Source: Chloranthus sessilifolius
Lineage: Eukaryota > Streptophyta > Magnoliopsida > Chloranthales > Chloranthaceae
DNA length: 64,000 nucleotides
Direction: 5' to 3'
Assembly: GCA_021018995.1 (NCBI GenBank)
Contig: JAJIZI010000019.1
Span: forward strand, 496,001 to 560,000
Shown here: positions 1 to 9,821 of the stretch, one piece after another
Layout of the letters: every line of letters starts with the position of its first letter
How positions within the stretch are numbered: position 1 is the first letter of the stretch
Notes under the pieces: generated by a model
The model's database searches: none
Told to the model about the DNA's origin: nothing
What the model saw: the letters and a program-made list of their open reading frames with translations, nothing else
Made by a program: the position numbers and the translations under genes

Positions 1-2
1 CT

Positions 3-932
3 CACATTAGGAACTCATTCATAAGTGCTGGGGTTGTAAAAATTGATCGGAATGGGGAAACCCGATTAACCCCACACAAGCCTACAACACTAGTTCACCC
101 CACCAATCCCCATATTACCCTTCCCGACCTGGAGATAGATTTGGCTGCATTATCTCTTTTCGACGGTCAGTACCTGAACAAACCCCCTCTGTGGTGAATC
201 ACCACAAAACCGAGTTATCATTTGAGGACATGATCTTAGACGAAATGGGGATCAATATGATGGAGGCTGACTCCAATGAGCCATATCAGTCAGCACCCTC
301 CATCCCAACAGGTAAAGAAGCGGCCCCTCAGGTATGCAACTGGGCATCCTTGCCCCAAACCCTAGAAGCGGGGAGCGGCCTAACATTTGGCACCCATTTC
401 CCAAAAAAAAACAACCTATAAAAAGTGAGAGAAGCCCTTGGCAAACAATACCTTGTGTATATAACAACTCGCCTTGCCAAGGATTTGTCTCCAAAGAAAA
501 CAAAAATCTCAAAACATGAAAAAAATACAAAATCTCGAAAACATGGAAAAAATACAAAATCCCAAAAACATTGAAAAAATCCAAAGTCTAAAAATATTGT
601 CATTTAAAATTCCAGAAAATGTCCCACAAAAGGATGCCTTAGTCAAAATGCCCGTCCAACGTGAAATCGACCCCTTCCCTGTAGAAATACAAGAAGAGGT
701 AGGGATCACGAGTCTGGACAAGGATGTTCCCTTTGAGGAACTCCCCAATGAGCTCCTTGACCGATTTACCGACTTTGAGTATGGCCCTACCCCCATTGTC
801 GAAGAGACTGAAGACGTCAATCTAGGAACTAAGGAGGTTCCCAGGATAACCAAAATCGAAACGTCATTGTCTCCTGAGGAAAGAAAAAGCATGATCGACT
901 TCCTTCGATCATACCAAGATGCTTTTGCCTGA
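3..932 (+). pseudogene. Tat pol linker between protease and RT (partial)
   Basis: The frame from base 3 reads HIRNSFISAGVVKIDRNG and ends at a TGA near 197. The minus-strand relative at 49,803-50,006 has the matching HIRDSFVSVRVVKIDRNG, which proves the homology. A second open stretch, 474-932, carries an acidic segment (FEELPNELLDRFTDFEYGP) also present at 49,175-49,372. It runs into the beginning of RT (SMIDFLRSYQDAFA), where the next codon is TGA, probably replacing the tryptophan usual in this family. The linker has no known catalytic function. An asparagine/lysine-rich imperfect repeat lies at about 520-600. The 5' end is cut by the window edge. Confidence 0.7.
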
Positions 933-2270
933 TTGTACGAGGACATGCCTGGTCTGGATACTGATTTGGTCGAGCATGAGTTGCCCCTCTACCCTGATAT
1001 GAAGCCATCAAGCTGTGCGCAGCGCTCCGACGAATGGATCTTTGAAAGTCAAAGATGAGGTCATCAAGCAATACGATGCAGGGTTTCTCATGGTATCTAA
1101 ATACCCGTAATGGCTAGCCAATATCGTATCTGTGCCAAAGAAGGAAGGAAGGGTCTGCATGTGTATCGATTTTCATAATTTGAATAAAGTAAGCCCAAAG
1201 GATGATTTCCCATTACCACACATCGACATCTTGGTTGATAACATAGCTAAGCATGGGATGCTTTCTTTTATGGATGGATTCTCAGGATACAATCGGATCA
1301 AAATGGTAGAGGTTGATCGTGAGAAGACAATGTTCATTACCCCCTGGGGAACCTTTTGCTATCGAGTCATGCCATTCGGGCTGAAGAATGCTGGTGCAAC
1401 GTACCAGAGAGCTATGACTGTACTATTTCATGACATGATGCACCGAGAGATTGAAGTATATGTCGATGATATGATAGCTAAATCACTAGAGCGAAGCGAC
1501 CATCTGGTAAACCTTCAGAAGCTGTTTGAAAGGCTGAGGTTACGACTGAATCCACAGAAGTGCGCATTTGGTGCTATGTCAGGGAAACTTCTAGGGTTCA
1601 TTCTCAGTAGGAGGGGGATCGAGGTCGACCCAATCAAAGTCAAAACCATCAGTGAAATGCCACCGCCGTCTATTGAGAAAGAGGTTAGAGGGTTTCTGGG
1701 TAGAATACAGTATATTAGTCGGTTCATTACACAACTAACTCCAATCTGGACGCCAATCTTCAAGTTACTAAGGAAGAATTCGCCCGTTGAATGGAACGAT
1801 GATTGTCAAGCAGCGTTCGAAAAAATCAAAAGCTACCTCCTTAATCTACCTGTTTTGGTACCACTTGAGCCAGGGAGACCACTCTTGATGTATCTCTCCA
1901 CGACGAAAGCTTCGATGAGATGTGTCTTGGGGCAGCACGATGAAACGGGAAGAAGAGAGCATGCCATTTACTATCTGAGCAAGAAGTTTACTGATTATGA
2001 AGCGTGCTACTCTCATATAGAGAAAGCATGTCTGGCTCTTGTATGGGCTACTCAAAGGCTCTGCCACTATTTGCTATCTCAGGCGGTTCTGCTCTTGGCC
2101 CGAATGGACCCATTAAAATACCATTTGAAAAGCCAGCTCTCACTGGACGAACCGCACAATGGCAACTTTTATTATATGAATTCGACATCACGTACGTCAC
2201 TCAGAAATCGCGCTTGTTGATCATCTTGCTGATAATCCTTTACCTGACTATGAGCCGTTAAGAACTGAAT
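905..2270 (+). pseudogene. Reverse transcriptase and first RNase H domain of element A
   Basis: Reverse transcriptase copies the element RNA into DNA. The segment 1132-2220 is open for 362 residues. It shows VPKKEGR, the motif PKDDFPLPHID, SFMDGFSGYN, MPFGLKNAGATYQRAM and the catalytic box YVDDMIAKS, in the usual order. RNase H follows, with PVEWNDDCQAAFEKIK and YYLSKKFTDYE. The reading frame breaks at about 2,150, near LSQAVLLLARMDPLKY. Upstream, a stop sits inside the N-terminal motif AGFLMVSKYP (about 1,108), so translation from gag is blocked. Compared with the copy at 48,323-48,784, a few residues are missing before LRLNPQKC. The domain is recognisable and near full length, but the gene is broken. 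Confidence 0.85.
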
Positions 2271-2890
2271 TCCCAGATGAAGATATCTTGTTCATGACGG
2301 AAGACGATACAGAAGAAGCAGAAGAATCATGGGTAATGCACTTTGACGGGACAGCAAATGTCGAGGGCTAAGTAGTTGTTGCCATCCTAATTTCACCAAA
2401 AGGATCCCATGTACCGGTCTCTATCTTGCTCAACTTCCCTTGCACTAACAATATGGCTGAGTACGAAGCTTGCGCCGCTGGTCTGCAGGCAGCTCTCGAT
2501 CTGAATGTAACTCATGTTCGAGTATTTGTCGATTCATAGTTAATCATATGTCAGACAAATAGTGACTGGAAGACGAAAGACAAGAAACTGATCCCCTATC
2601 ATGAAAACCTCGAGGATCTGATAGCTTGCTTCCAAGATGTGACTTTCTCATACATCCCTCGGATAAGGAATCGCTTTGCCGACGCATTAGCAACTTTGGC
2701 GTCAATGATTGAAATCCCCTATGGTGTTGAGATGAAGCCGATCATGATCGAGCAGAGGAATGAGCCGACCTTTTGCCTCCAGATTGAGGAACCTATAAAG
2801 CTTGATGATGAGCCACCTTGGTTCTCAGATATCAAGAATTTCCTCAAGACCCTAACTTTTCCAGAGGGTACATCCAAGACAAACCGATAA
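2271..2890 (+). pseudogene. Second (archaeal-type) RNase H domain of element A
   Basis: The translated segment contains SWVMHFDGTANVEG, then CTNNMAEYEACAAGL and a stretch ending RIRNRFADALATLAS. This is the extra RNase H that marks the Tat lineage and is thought to replace the weakened first RNase H. There are in-frame stops after TANVEG (TAA, near 2,369) and after VRVFVDS (TAG, near 2,537). Only 2,639-2,890 is open. The domain is followed by the spacer LDDEPPWFSDIKNFL, which is shared with the minus-strand relative at 47,165-47,230. Both stops can be explained by C-to-T change at CAA or CAG codons; this is an inference. Confidence 0.8.
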
Positions 2891-4062
2891 ACTATTCAAC
2901 GTTTAGTGGCAGGTTACGTCATTTGCGGGGAATGCCTCTACAAACGATCATACAATAACATCTTACTCAGGTGCTTCACTGAAAGTGAAGCGGTCAATAT
3001 TATGAAAGAAATCCATGAGGGAGTATGCGGAGCCCAAGTTAGCGGTCACATGCTCGCTACGAAAATCCTACGGTAGAGATACTTTTGGACCACCATGGAA
3101 TTGGATTGCTGCAAACATGTTCAAAAATGCTACAAGTGTCAAGAGCACTCCAGTCTGATACACGCTCCTCCCATTGATCTTCACCGCATGACCACTCCTT
3201 GGCCATTTGCTACTTGGGGCCTTGACGTTGTCGGAATGACTAATTTAAAAGCATCAAACAGACATCAGTTCATCCTCGTCGCCATTAAGTACTTCACCAA
3301 GAACAAGCGGCGTCATATGCCAACATCACAGCTAGTCACGTTGAGAAGTTTCTCAAGAACAATATTTTATATCGATTTGGAGTACCCAAAGATATCATCA
3401 TGGACAATGACACAAACTTTGCGAATAAGCACATCCGAGACTTCTGCGAGCAATACAAGATCAAGCACCATCGCTCATCCCCTTATCGACCTCAAACTAA
3501 TGGAGTCGTGGAAGCCGCGAACAAGATAGTCATCCACATCCTTGAGAAAATGGTCATCACTTATCGAGATTGGAGCGAAATGCTGCCATTTTCTTTATGG
3601 GCCTATCGAACGTCGATCCGTATCGCTACAGGGGCAACACCATTCTCCCTTGTGTATGGAACCGAGGCCGTCCTCCCAGTAGAGGTTGAAGTACCCTCAC
3701 CCCGAATCCTCATGGAATCAGGATTACCCGAAGCAGAGAGAGAGATCCCGCTTGAATAATTAAACTTATTGGACGAGAAGAGACTCCTAGCCTTGTGTCA
3801 CACTCAATTTTATCAGGGGAGAATCACACGCGCTTACAATAAATGTGTCCGCAGTTGAGATCTAAAGGTAGGAGACACTGTGCTAAAGAAGATCTTCCCT
3901 TCCCTCCATGCCGATCCAAGAGGAAAGTTCAAGCCGAACTGGGAAGAACCATACGTCATTCGAGAAGTGTTGTCAGGATACGCCATCCACCTTGCCACCA
4001 TGGACGGAGATCATCTTCCTGAGCCCATCAACGCTAGATACATCCGACGGTTCTACTCATAG
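2891..4062 (+). pseudogene. Integrase of element A
   Basis: Integrase inserts element DNA into the host genome. A zinc-binding part is visible (HEGVCGAQVSGHM with YKCQEHS). The core has WGLDVVG for the first aspartate, IIMDNDTNF around the second, and NGVVEAANK for the glutamate. The usual TDNG of the second motif reads MDND, so the active site is probably damaged. A TAG interrupts the zinc region near 3,074, a frameshift follows FILVAIKYFTKN near 3,300, and further stops occur near 3,759 and 3,858. The C-terminal part 3,880-4,062 (VGDTVLKKIFPSLHADPRG) ends in RRFYS and a stop. It shows no chromodomain, as expected for Tat. Confidence 0.83.
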
Positions 4063-5252
4063 TCTATCGCGATAAGGTAAGATTGATGAAACAGATATGT
4101 GACTGCTTAAGAACCACCCAAAAGAGGCTATCGTTCCAAGCACAGTAGCCCAAAAACGTCCCTAAAAATGATGATATCCTTTGCTACCCCATTTGAGCCT
4201 GGACCTTTCTTTCAATAAACCTATTCCCCAAATATATATATATATATATATATACGTGTACACATACCAAAAAAAAAAGAGAGAAAGGAAAGATACATGA
4301 GTATAAAGTTACTATCAAATTCAAAAAAATTGAAAAAAGCAAAACCTCAAAAAGAGATTGTCTTAAATGAAGGAAAAAGAATAACAAAAAAAAAGTGTGT
4401 GTAGAAGAATCACGGGGCATGTACAGTAGAAACCCCCAAGGAAGAAAGTATGTTGATAAAATTGAAGCCGTATCAAGGAAACCCTTTTAACCCAGCATAC
4501 CTTCAAATCCTAACCTAACCCATAGCCAAGCTACATCCTGAAGGAAGCCCTCTTTGTAAGATTGCAAGCAGTCATAATATCTGTCAAGTCAACATGAGCC
4601 GAGTCGTGAGACGACGCCAGAGCTTCATCCATCCGGTTATGACGGATTCAATGTCCATGTCGTGGCTTTCTGTTTCTTCTAAAAAAAAAAAAAAGAAAAG
4701 ATAAGAAGAGAGAAAAAATATATTTGAGTTCAAAGTAAGATGGACGTGGTAAAAACCCGCAAGGGCACCGTGGGTAAAAACAACGAACTCATGTGAGCCA
4801 AGTGAAAACCTTAAAAGGCACCTGGGGTAAGAGAGCGAACCCATGGATGTGGTGAAAACCCGAAAGGGCGCTACGGGTAAAAAAAGGGATGACAGGCATG
4901 GCGAAAACCCGTCTTGAGAGCTGTGAGCAAAAATGTCAAGAAAAGAAAGATTAGGAGAGGATCTGTTCTGGCCCGCTTATTTTAGCTTGGACCCCTTGAG
5001 CCTCTTCTCCCCTTTGCTGGGCCGCTCATGTTAAAAATTGGATCGGATCTCGATCGGGTATGTCGTCTCTACCGCGTCGTCTGAGACATGACCAAAGGTA
5101 AAGGTAGAAGACCAATCAATCTAGGAGAAGCTGACCTATCCATATTTAAAAAGAAAAATCGGAGCCTCATAAACAGGGTTCGACCATGTTCAAAAAAGGA
5201 CCCACCAGTTGGCCTCGTAAATACCAACATCACAAAAAGGAGAAGGAGAAAA
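4063..5252 (+). other. Post-pol spacer of element A with degenerate 'CCCGAAAGGG' repeats
   Basis: There is no gene here. A TA-dinucleotide run lies at 4,230-4,254. Between about 4,740 and 4,930 a unit of roughly 50-60 bp recurs about four times. Its core reads GGTGAAAACCCGAAAGGGCG or a variant, with a short GGGT/ACCC complementarity. The same unit, inverted with its element, recurs at 45,170-45,305 in element 2, so it is an old feature of this part of the Tat family. The remaining sequence is A-rich. Confidence 0.6.
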
Positions 5253-5557
5253 GGAGAAAATTTCAAAAAAGATAATAGATTTTCTTTTTCCATAAAAAGC
5301 CTCATGCTGTGTAGGAGAAAATTTCAAAAAAGATAATAGTTTTTCCTTTTCCATAAAAAGCCTTATATTGTGTAGGAGAAAATTTCAAAAAAGATAATAG
5401 ATTTTCCTTTTCCATAAAAAGCCTCACACTGTGTAGGAGAAATTTTCAAAAAAGATAATAGATTTTCCTTTTCCATAAAAAGCCTCACACTGTGTAGGAG
5501 AAATTTTTTAAAAAAGATAATAGATTTTCCTTTTCCATAAAAAGCCTTACGTTGCGA
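5253..5557 (+). repeat. Five tandem copies of a 61-bp unit
   Basis: Copies begin with GGAGAAA at 5,253, 5,314, 5,375, 5,436 and 5,497, so the period is exactly 61 bp. Each contains GATAATAGATTTTCCTTTTC and CATAAAAAGCCT. The copies differ by a few substitutions and one short length change. The small open frames here on both strands are by-products of the repeat. Confidence 0.95.
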
Positions 5558-5963
5558 GACGTATGGAAGAAAATTCGAACACAAAAAAAAAAGATATATA
5601 TATGTATATATAGCAGATTTCATTTCTTTTCTTATAATCATCACGTATGAAGTGTCACGTCCCAAAAAGATAACAACATGACACACTTTCTATCTTCTGC
5701 CTTCTTTACAAGTATATAAAAAAAAACACAAACAAAAAAGAAGAAATAACCCAAAAAAAAAGAAAAGGGAAAGAGATCTCTGTTAAGGGGCATCAGCCCC
5801 CCCTCTGTGTATATGATCTATGGTATGTACAGGAACAGGTCAGGGACAGGGACCACACTTCAAAGCACTGATCTCTATAAGAAGAGAGTCCTCACGGGCA
5901 TTTCGATCAGACAACCACCTACCATGAAGACTCTTTCAACAAGCTCGGCCACTACTTCTGAGA
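5558..5963. other. Spacer, no gene seen
   Basis: A-rich low-complexity sequence with a short TA run near 5,603. It separates the tandem repeat from the 3' end of antisense gene A1. Confidence 0.5.
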
Positions 5964-7552
5964 CTAAGTCAAAAGCCCAGTCAACCGAAGAACCTCACTC
6001 TCGGTCGTAGCAGCTCTCACCTCTGCCATCTCAGCTCTGGCCCTTTCCTTCCCCAAAGCCTTAGTCAAAGCCAGCTTCTCTACAGAAAGAGACTCAATCC
6101 TAGTCCGAAGCATCGTTTCCTTGTATGGCCAGGGTCCCGTCTCTATCGCATCTACAGAAATTGGGTTAGGGACAGGTAAGCCCTCAGATGCCAGCCAAAC
6201 CTCGTAATCAGAAGAGAGGACGCCCCCCTGAACTAAACTGCACATGTGTGCCAATTGGCAGGTCTCCTAGAGGGCTGCTATGCGGTCTAGGTCACTGAGA
6301 GAACCCCGAGAGAATATCAGAGAGCACAAGGGCAGCCTCACAGTGCACGACACGTGTTGGGTATATCCGAATTGACAGAGCATCCGAGATGGGAAATAAT
6401 AGGTACTATCAGTCAACCCCAAAAGCGTGATACCCTCACAATCCCGAGAGCGGACAATCGGAAAGGTGCCCTCCATCCAGGGAAGTTGCCAGATCAACTC
6501 CGTGTCAGATAGCCACAGGATCAGTTCCTCAATGCTCCCATGGGGCAGTCTCGAGCACCGAGTCAGAAAGCCTGAGCCACATCCCCTCTTATGAAGCAAA
6601 ATCTCGGCACGGGCCCCATGATAGCCAAATACTCTCCTAGCCAAATCTGAAGGAGGAGCGGACTCCCTCTAAGGATCCTGACCCGGCCCGAGGCCGAGGC
6701 ATCCAGGCCCCGATACATCTCAGCCAGGACTAGATGCACCAGTGAACGGCCTCCCTCCAATTCAGTCAAGACATCGCATAACCCGAGGGAAAATGTCTCA
6801 CCCCCAGTAAAGAAGAGAACTTCTGACAACAAATAAAGGGCAAAGGCCTTTACATTGAAAGGATCTCGGATAGGCAACTTTCAGAGATTCGAGTCGCCAA
6901 AAAGTTCTCTCAGGAATTTCACCGAGAACCTGGTGGGCCCCCCTGCGAAGCCCTTCTCATACCCACCCTTTTTCAAACCGAGAACTGCGTGGACCACCTT
7001 GGCATACCTCGATTTGGGCACTACTTTTGTAAGTCCCTAATGCATCCTCAAGCCAGCAATAGAGGCTAGCTCTTCCAAGGTTGGGGTAAGCTCCCTAGAC
7101 CCAAATCTGAAGATGTGGGCCCTATGGTCCAACGACGCCAAAGCCGCTTGCAAGAGATTGGGCAACAGAGGAATTACAAGGAGGGAGGAAAGGTGAGATA
7201 ACTCGAGGCTATCCAGAACAGCGAGCTCACCCTCGGCCAAGCTATCACACCATTTCTGCAAAAAACTGGGCCCCGGGTCCAAACAGGGAAGTATACTAGC
7301 CCCAGCCTCCGTATGAGAATTTGGGCCTTTCTTGGGAAGCGGGTCCATGGACATACAAAGTTGGTCTTTATGGAAATCAGCCAATGTAGGGCGATGGACC
7401 CGCTCAAAAAAAAGAGAGGAGAGATAAAAGAAAGAAAAAAGAGGGGCAAAATGGCCAAGCCCGGGTGAAAAGGGAAGCAAAGAGGGCCAGGTTCGGGTTA
7501 TAAAGAACCCGTCGAGCCCTCTTATATGAGGCGTATATAATATATACGCCAA
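5964..7552 (-). pseudogene. Antisense gene A1: DUF7745-like protein with C-terminal coiled coil, broken
   Basis: The N-terminal piece (7,552-7,037) contains WCDSLAEGELAVLDSL, HRAHIFRFGSRELTPTLEE and ASIAGL. This is the signature of the retrotransposon-associated plant domain usually named DUF7745, related to PMD. The middle piece (6,877-6,563) has VKAFALYLLSEVLFF, LVHLVLAEMYRGLDA and LLLQIWLGEYL. The next piece (6,644-6,267, another frame) has LIWQLPWMEGTFPI and ITLLGLTDSTYYFPSRML. The last piece (6,254-5,964) is Ala/Glu/Arg-rich and probably coiled coil. Breaks are a stop near 7,035, a TGA at 6,881-6,883 and frameshifts near 6,570 and 6,260. The function is unknown. The gene lies opposite to pol. 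A second copy, on the plus strand, is at 43,216-44,341. The family name is from memory of motifs, not a search. Confidence 0.72.
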
Positions 7553-7645
7553 GGAAAAATTTCAGATATTTTGCCAGGCGTATATATTATATACGCCAAG
7601 GCAAAATCCCAAATTTTTTTGCCAGGTGTACATAATATATACGCC
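7530..7645. promoter_or_regulatory. Three 21-bp dyads upstream of or overlapping the A1 start
   Basis: Copies at 7,530-7,550, 7,577-7,597 and 7,625-7,645, at 47-48 bp spacing. The first two have perfect 10-bp arms, GGCGTATATA and TATATACGCC, around one central base; the third has two changes. The same dyad occurs in the 3' LTR (34,470-34,685) and upstream of gene A2 (29,200-29,363). A promoter role is inferred from position. Confidence 0.8.
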
Positions 7646-8048
7646 TAGTTAAAAATGCGGGGAAAGGTGGCTCCCCTCACATTAGTCCATTCTTTTTTTA
7701 CTTCCCCAAAGGAGGAGCGGATTTCACTTAGCCTACTTTTTAATCTTGGGGTAGCCCACAAGCGGGCACGCTCACACACCCATGGGAAACTCTCGGATGA
7801 CGCGGTATTCGTGGGTCATAGGCGGAGAATCGCATGCGGGCTCAACCCCATCATTGGAGGGGCTTTGGCCCGCTTCATGCCAAGGAAAAGGTAAAAGCAT
7901 AAACATAACCAAACAGAGCATTCATTTAAACCATAAAAAAAAATCATCATAAAACCATTAAAAAAAAACTGTTGTTCGAAAGATTACATATTTCCCCAAT
8001 AAATCAAAGTCTAAACTGTTTTACTGTTTCAAATTTTCAGAAAATAAA
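7646..8048. other. Spacer between antisense genes A1 and A2
   Basis: No gene is supported. The stretch contains the presumed 3' flank of A2 and an A-rich part at 7,930-8,000. Confidence 0.45.
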
Positions 8049-9821
8049 CTAGTCTTGGGCAGCCCCCTTTGATTTCTTCCGACGACGGGTCGCGCTTTGA
8101 AAAGTTCGGGCCTCCCCCACCCAAGTCCATGCCTGAGAGATTCGGCCGAGCAGAGAGCGCGACTCCTTTTCACAAGCACGCTGCATAAGCACACCAAAGG
8201 CCGTCAGGTAGGGAAACAAGGAGAAAGTAAATAAGAAAATGATTAGGTGCGGTCAGTATTCACTCACCACCTCAGCCTCCCTAAGCCCAACAATGTTGCG
8301 GTAGTATTCGGCTTGGTTCACGACCGACTCATAATCCTGCACAAAAAAAAAGAGAGGTATTAGTCACACAGGTCATCGACATGATCCAAGAAAACATAAG
8401 AGCAAGCTAACAAGGGAGAGATTACCCCAGGGATCAGCTTAGGGGATGGGATCCGAATAGCTTCAGCAGATATGCGTGCCTTCTCAGCCACATCGACACA
8501 CATACGCGACAAAAAGGCATCATCCAAGCGCTTAAAAGTCCCTTGGACCTCGGTTGCCAAACTGCCGGAAGCGCTAGCATCGGAAGGGGTGGAAGGTCCA
8601 ACACTTGTAGCCTCATCAGGAGCAGCTGCCTCATCCCCCTCATCTGAATCGTCACCCTGTCCAAACTATAGAGAGAAACAGTTCTTGTTCAAATAGCAGG
8701 GCAATCAAGGTAATCATATGGAAGGCTGTTAAATAGAAAGAGGAAAGAACATTACCTGAGATCGCGGACCACCAAAAGCCAAAAAGTTGGCACCGGGCAC
8801 GAATCGAGGCAGCAGAGAATGATAGAGCAGAGACTCATACCACATTTAATATCCCTCGGGAAAGAGAAGGTTATCAATGGGGACCCCGTGATGGAGAAAG
8901 CGAGCGGTAAGCACTTCGGTAGAACCTTCAGGAGCCAATACATCAGCTAGAGGAGCTTGGGGAACAGCAAAAAGAGGACGATACTGATGAACCACCCTTT
9001 CTCCTAGGTAATAGGCCCTAGCCTAGGACCCATAGAAGAAAATGATGCGTCGATCTAACAAAAAGCGAGAAGGGCCCACTGCAGCCAGGTTCCAGAAGGG
9101 AGATCCGACGTAGGGGTCAAGGATGACCTGCTCAGAAACCAAAAGAAGGAGGGATATATACATTTGGTCATAACCCACAACATAAAAGAGCTATCAAATT
9201 TGCAAAGAGAGAAATTATTATACCTGCTCAGGGATCAACAGATCAAACTGAGAGCGCAACCCTAACTCTAGGTGCTTCATGCCTACGTCCCAACGACGAT
9301 TTGCGTGCCAATTGCTCATAAGGGAAATGTAGGAACTTCAGAGAGAAGCAGAGGGCGACCAGGTTGGAAATGCAGATACCCCCAAACCTGAGAAAGCAAG
9401 CAAATAAAAACAGATATGCCACAAAAAGGAAAATTCAGACAAACTAAGACCAAAGGGTAAAACACCTCAAGTGCGGGCCAAAAACCCACAACAGAGCTGA
9501 ACTCGCCAAGTACGGCTCGCACCAGGCTAGACATGAGCACTGCGTAACCAGCACTGCCCTAATCAAAGCGATGCACAGTGTCCCAATTCACCATAAGACT
9601 GAGAAGGGACAATGAAACCTGCCCTCCGCTGGTATTTGAAAGGAGAGTCTTGCCCAAGAGGAACAACTGAGAGATACGAGCCAACATCAGTGCACGCTCT
9701 AGCTCGAGATAAATGGCCGCATCAGGCTGGCCCAGATCCACTAACTCATGGGGCTCAAACATACCAACCAGCCAAGATAACTTGACTTTGGAATCAAGAA
9801 CGTTCCTGGAGGTTGGGTAGG
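8049..9821 (-). pseudogene. Antisense gene A2, 3' part: plant mobile domain gene with introns
   Basis: Reading down the minus strand from the Athila junction: LVGMFEPHELV, ALMLARISQLFLLGKTLLSN and LSLLSLMVNWDTVHRFD, then AGYAVLMSSLVRAVLG. This order matches the PMD core, in which a hydrophobic helix block precedes a YxWG-like motif. Exons with fair splice sites follow: VWGYLHFQPGRPLLL after a TTTCTCAG acceptor, DVGMKHLELGLRSQFDLL before a CAG/GTATAA donor, and VILDPYVGSPFWN after TGAGCAG. Then come an acidic tail exon (GDDSDEGDEAAAPDEA), a small exon at 8,268-8,336 and a last exon at 8,049-8,180 ending RRRKKSKGAAQD, whose basic run could be a nuclear signal. Stops near 9,550, 9,320 and 9,000 show decay. 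Molecular function is unknown; PMD proteins in plants are linked to silencing and development. Confidence 0.72.
9817..9821. repeat. Target site duplication GTAGG, left copy
   Basis: GTAGG directly precedes the TGTTAAG start of the Athila LTR and is repeated directly after the far LTR at 27,762-27,766. Confidence 0.95.

Noticed and set aside
5253-5557. CRISPR-like repeat
   Set aside because: The 61-bp units are directly joined without unique spacers, and the genome is a plant.
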